A stretch of DNA of 9,312 bases. It comes from Gemmatimonadota bacterium (lineage in GTDB: Bacteria; Latescibacterota; UBA2968; UBA8231). A model generated the notes under the pieces. The model was not told the origin of the DNA. It saw only the letters and a program-made list of their open reading frames with translations, and did no database searches. Location of the stretch: NCBI GenBank assembly GCA_026706165.1, contig JAPOZF010000186.1, forward strand, positions 1 to 9,312, in the 5' to 3' direction. Shown here in pieces: positions 7,177 through 9,312 of this stretch. The first letter of the stretch is position 1. Each line of letters starts with the position of its first letter. The position numbers and the translations under genes were made by a program.

Positions 7177-7209
7177 ATTATAAAGAAAGGCAGATGGGAG
7201 GAGTGTCAA
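7177..7209 (-). promoter_or_regulatory. Candidate promoter for the prenyl synthase-apbE-secDF unit
   Basis: On the minus strand, TTGACA (7209-7204) and TATAAT (7182-7177) both match the sigma-70 consensus exactly in a locally AT-rich patch, unusual in this GC-rich window. They lie between the glcE stop and the prenyl synthase start, about 85 bases upstream of the ATG. The 21-base spacer is longer than the usual 16-18, so strength is doubtful. The -10 may work with another -35 or an activator. The spacer shows no dyad symmetry of the MerR type. Confidence 0.4.
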
Positions 7210-7249
7210 AAATGGCTGGACGCGAGGGCCCTCAGGCCGCAACCGGGGA

Positions 7250-8413
7250 TCAAAGGCCGGGGTACATGCGCCCGGGATTCAGTGTCGAACCGGGATCGAG
7301 GGCCTTCTTCAGGGCCCTGTTGGCCGCCATCAGCGGAGGCGGAAGCGGTGTGAACGCCTCTTCGTTGTCGTCCTGCGGGCCGGTCGAGAAGCGCCGGGCG
7401 CCGCCCCCGCAGTCCAGGGCGTGGGCGTGCAGGGCGGCCCGGTCGCAACCGGCCCGCATCAGGGCCCACACGGCAGCCCCGGCCTGGTCGAGGCCACAGC
7501 GCACCATTCCCTGCGATCGCAGCCGTTCGACCAGGGAAACCGCCGCGCTCGCGGGGACCGCAAAGCGCCACAGCTCCTCTCCTGCTCCAGGCTGCATCGC
7601 CGAGAGCTCGCGGATTTCCCGCCAGGTCCGGCGGGACTGGTCGTCATCCAGAATTCCGGCGCCGCTTCCCGCCTCCCGCGCCAGCGTTTCCGCCTGCTCC
7701 ACCACCGCCGCCTGCAGCCCCTCGACGCGGGCGAAGGTGCGGTTGCCGGCGTCTTCCGGGAACCAGGCCAGGCCGCTGATCTCGAAGGGCAGACGGGCCC
7801 AGGACACCAGTCTTTCCGCGGCTGCTCCGATCGGCAGCCCCTCGACGACCACGGTGCGCTCGCTTTCCGGCCGCGGCCAGAGCTTCAGGCAGATTTCGGT
7901 CAGCACCCCGAGAGTCCCGAAGGAACCGGTCATGGCCCGGGGCAGGTCGTAGCCGGTGACGTTCTTGACCACCTTGCCGCCGGCGCGCACCAGCTCTCCA
8001 CGGCCGTCGACGAACTCGACCCCGAGGACGAAGTCGCGGGCGGCCCCGGCCTTGAAACGCCGCGGTCCGGAAAGCCCGCAGGCGATCGTGCCTCCAAGGG
8101 TGGCGGCGGCAGACCAGTGCGGCGGCTCGAAGGCCAGGTGCTGGCCGCGTTCGGCAAGGAGCTGTTCCAGCGCCGTCAGCCTCATCCCGGGGCGCGCGAC
8201 GACTATCAGCTCGTCCGGCTCGTAACTGACGAGGCCGTCCAGCCCGCAAAGCTCCAGCCGGTCACCCTGGGAGGCCCGGCGGCCGAGAAAGGAGCGGGTG
8301 CCGTTGCCGGCGATCACCAGGTTGCTCCCGCGGTCGGCTGCACGGCGCACCGCCTCGGCCACTTCGGCCGGGTCGCGGAGAAGCTGTTCCTCGACGGGAG
8401 TCGACTGGGTCAT
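7250..8413 (-). CDS. glcE: Glycolate oxidase FAD-binding subunit GlcE
   Basis: GlcE is the second FAD-binding subunit of the three-part glycolate dehydrogenase (GlcD, GlcE, GlcF) that oxidises glycolate or related 2-hydroxy acids at the membrane. The protein has 387 residues; E. coli GlcE has about 350. Its FAD-binding PCMH domain covers about 10-182, with IAGNGTRSFLG (34-44), the flavin-contacting ATLGGTIACGLSGPRRFKAG (104-123), VKNVTGYDLPRAMTGSFGTLG (149-169) and the LKLWPRP end (176-182). The second half is a reduced FAD-oxidase C-terminal region ending in LDPGSTLNPGRMYP (372-385), the usual family terminus. ATG at 8413 is three bases after the glcD stop, so the pair is coupled. The expected third gene, glcF for the iron-sulfur subunit, does not follow. 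Other GlcE-like PCMH oxidases could look similar, but the glcD neighbour settles the call. Confidence 0.92.
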   Translation of the reverse strand: MTQSTPVEEQLLRDPAEVAEAVRRAADRGSNLVIAGNGTRSFLGRRASQGDRLELCGLDGLVSYEPDELIVVARPGMRLTALEQLLAERGQHLAFEPPHWSAAATLGGTIACGLSGPRRFKAGAARDFVLGVEFVDGRGELVRAGGKVVKNVTGYDLPRAMTGSFGTLGVLTEICLKLWPRPESERTVVVEGLPIGAAAERLVSWARLPFEISGLAWFPEDAGNRTFARVEGLQAAVVEQAETLAREAGSGAGILDDDQSRRTWREIRELSAMQPGAGEELWRFAVPASAAVSLVERLRSQGMVRCGLDQAGAAVWALMRAGCDRAALHAHALDCGGGARRFSTGPQDDNEEAFTPLPPPLMAANRALKKALDPGSTLNPGRMYPGL

Positions 8414-8418
8414 TCCTC
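8414..8418 (-). promoter_or_regulatory. Ribosome-binding site merged with the glcD stop codon
   Basis: The minus strand reads TGAGGAATG: the glcD stop TGA overlaps a GAGGA Shine-Dalgarno core that touches the glcE ATG. The spacing is too short for ideal new initiation, so glcE is probably translated by ribosomes finishing glcD. Confidence 0.45.
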
Positions 8419-9312
8419 AGAAACGCTCGAGCCCGGGAAAGGAGAGCTGGCCGCCGTGCACGTGCATGCGCCCTTCCGCGCAGCGCCGGAGCACGGGGTA
8501 CACCTTGCCGGGATTCAGCAGGTGGCGGGGATCGAAGGCAGCCTTGACGTGCTCCTGGGCGTCGAGGTCGGCGTCGCCGAACATGCAGGGCATGAGGTCC
8601 CGCTTCTCGATGCCGACGCCGTGCTCCCCGGTCAGCACGCCCCCGGCGGCGACGCAGAGCTTGAGGATCTCGGCGCCCAGCTCCTCGGCCGTCTCCAGCT
8701 GCCCCGGCTGGTTGCCGTCGTAGAGGACGAGGGGATGCAGGTTGCCGTCACCGGCGTGGAAGACGTTGGCAACGGCGAGGCCGTAGAGCCTGGAAAGCTC
8801 CTGGATGCGGCTGAGAACCTCGGGCAGGCGCCCCCTCGGAATGGTGCCGTCCATGCAGTAGTAATCCGGAGTGATCCTCCCCATCGCGGGAAACGCCGCC
8901 TTGCGGCCGGCCCACAGCTGCAGCCGCTCCGCCTCGTCGGCCGACTTCCTCATCTGTGTCGCACCCGCCGCCTCCAGCAGCCCTTCGAGCCGCGGGAACT
9001 GGGCCTCGACCTCGGCCCGGGGACCGTCGAGCTCGACGAGCAGCAGCGACTCGACGCCGCGCGGGTACCCGCACCCGAGGAAGTCCTCGACCGCTTCGAT
9101 CGCCAGCCGGTCCATGATCTCCATGCCGGCGGGGACCATCCCGGCGGCAATGATGTCGGCGACCGCGCGCCCGGCCGCCTGCACGCTGTCGAAGACGGCC
9201 ATGACGGCGCGCGCCGTCTCAGGTCTGGGCAGAATGCGCAGCGTCGCCCGGGTGATGAGGCCGAGCAGACCCTCGGACCCCGTCATCAGGGCGAGCAGGT
9301 CGTAGCCGTTGC
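8417..9312 (-). CDS. glcD: Glycolate oxidase subunit GlcD, C-terminal part (start beyond right edge)
   Basis: The visible 297 residues are the C-terminal three-fifths of a GlcD/D-lactate dehydrogenase-type flavoprotein (about 500 residues in E. coli GlcD). The frame enters from the right edge as NGYDLLALMTGSEGLLG, the end of the FAD-binding PCMH domain, so the Met at 9286 is internal and not the start. The FAD-oxidase C-terminal domain follows. Its signatures are NVFHAGDGNLHPLVLYDG, with the metal- and substrate-binding His region, then GGVLTGEHGVGIEKRDLM, then HLLNPGKVYP. These are shared with glycolate, D-lactate and other 2-hydroxy-acid dehydrogenases, so GlcD is chosen mainly because glcE follows three bases later. 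The last 25 or so residues (RRCAEGRMHVHGGQLSFPGL) extend past the usual end. The protein is expected at the inner face of the cytoplasmic membrane, passing electrons to quinone through an iron-sulfur partner. Confidence 0.93.
   Translation of the reverse strand, partial: NGYDLLALMTGSEGLLGLITRATLRILPRPETARAVMAVFDSVQAAGRAVADIIAAGMVPAGMEIMDRLAIEAVEDFLGCGYPRGVESLLLVELDGPRAEVEAQFPRLEGLLEAAGATQMRKSADEAERLQLWAGRKAAFPAMGRITPDYYCMDGTIPRGRLPEVLSRIQELSRLYGLAVANVFHAGDGNLHPLVLYDGNQPGQLETAEELGAEILKLCVAAGGVLTGEHGVGIEKRDLMPCMFGDADLDAQEHVKAAFDPRHLLNPGKVYPVLRRCAEGRMHVHGGQLSFPGLERF

Noticed and set aside
7183..7203. MerR-type regulated promoter, suggested by the long spacer.
   Set aside because: The 21-base spacer has no inverted repeat, MerR promoters usually have 19-20 bases, and no merR-like gene is present.
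7222..7240. GC-rich dyad after glcE (GGCC-TGAG-GGCC on the minus strand) as a glcE terminator.
   Set aside because: The stem is only four pairs and the TTTTT on that strand lies about ten bases further on, not adjacent. The 10-bp GAGGGCCCTC palindrome there has no loop.

Overview
The window is a GC-rich stretch of bacterial chromosome in which every recognisable gene lies on the minus strand. Read in the direction of transcription (right to left), the order is glcD (cut by the right edge), glcE, a long-chain polyprenyl diphosphate synthase, an ApbE-type FAD:protein FMN transferase, a fused SecDF protein-export subunit, a CPA2/Kef-like antiporter homologue, and a YggS-family PLP-binding protein. 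A few codons at the left edge may begin another gene. There are no rRNA or tRNA genes, CRISPR arrays, transposases or phage genes, and no gene-free stretch longer than about 300 bases.

The gene set suggests a free-living bacterium with quinone-based respiration, probably with a two-membrane envelope. It oxidises a 2-hydroxy acid (GlcDE), makes a polyprenyl chain for quinones, and exports and flavinylates proteins (SecDF, ApbE). The phylum cannot be fixed from this sequence. The fused SecDF without a neighbouring yajC differs from the classic Escherichia coli layout. Such fusions occur in several distant lineages, so this is only a weak clue.

Region by region: 9312-7250 holds glcD and glcE, three bases apart. 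7249-7093 is an intergenic gap with a consensus-like but badly spaced promoter and a small hairpin. 7092-5099 holds the polyprenyl synthase and apbE, overlapping by four bases (TTGA). 5098-5057 is a short spacer before secDF (5056-2387), which ends directly in a GC-rich hairpin. 2260-911 is the antiporter-like gene, followed by a weak terminator-like element and an 8-bp inverted repeat. 728-33 is yggS.

The polyprenyl synthase, apbE and secDF are the most likely single transcription unit. GlcDE would pass electrons towards the quinone whose side chain the prenyl synthase makes, and ApbE attaches FMN to exported electron-transfer proteins. These functional links are inferred from gene order.

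I found no clearly new system. The points most worth a second look are the loss of the usual ion-binding motifs in the antiporter homologue, the acidic insert in the SecD part of SecDF, and the absence of glcF after glcE.
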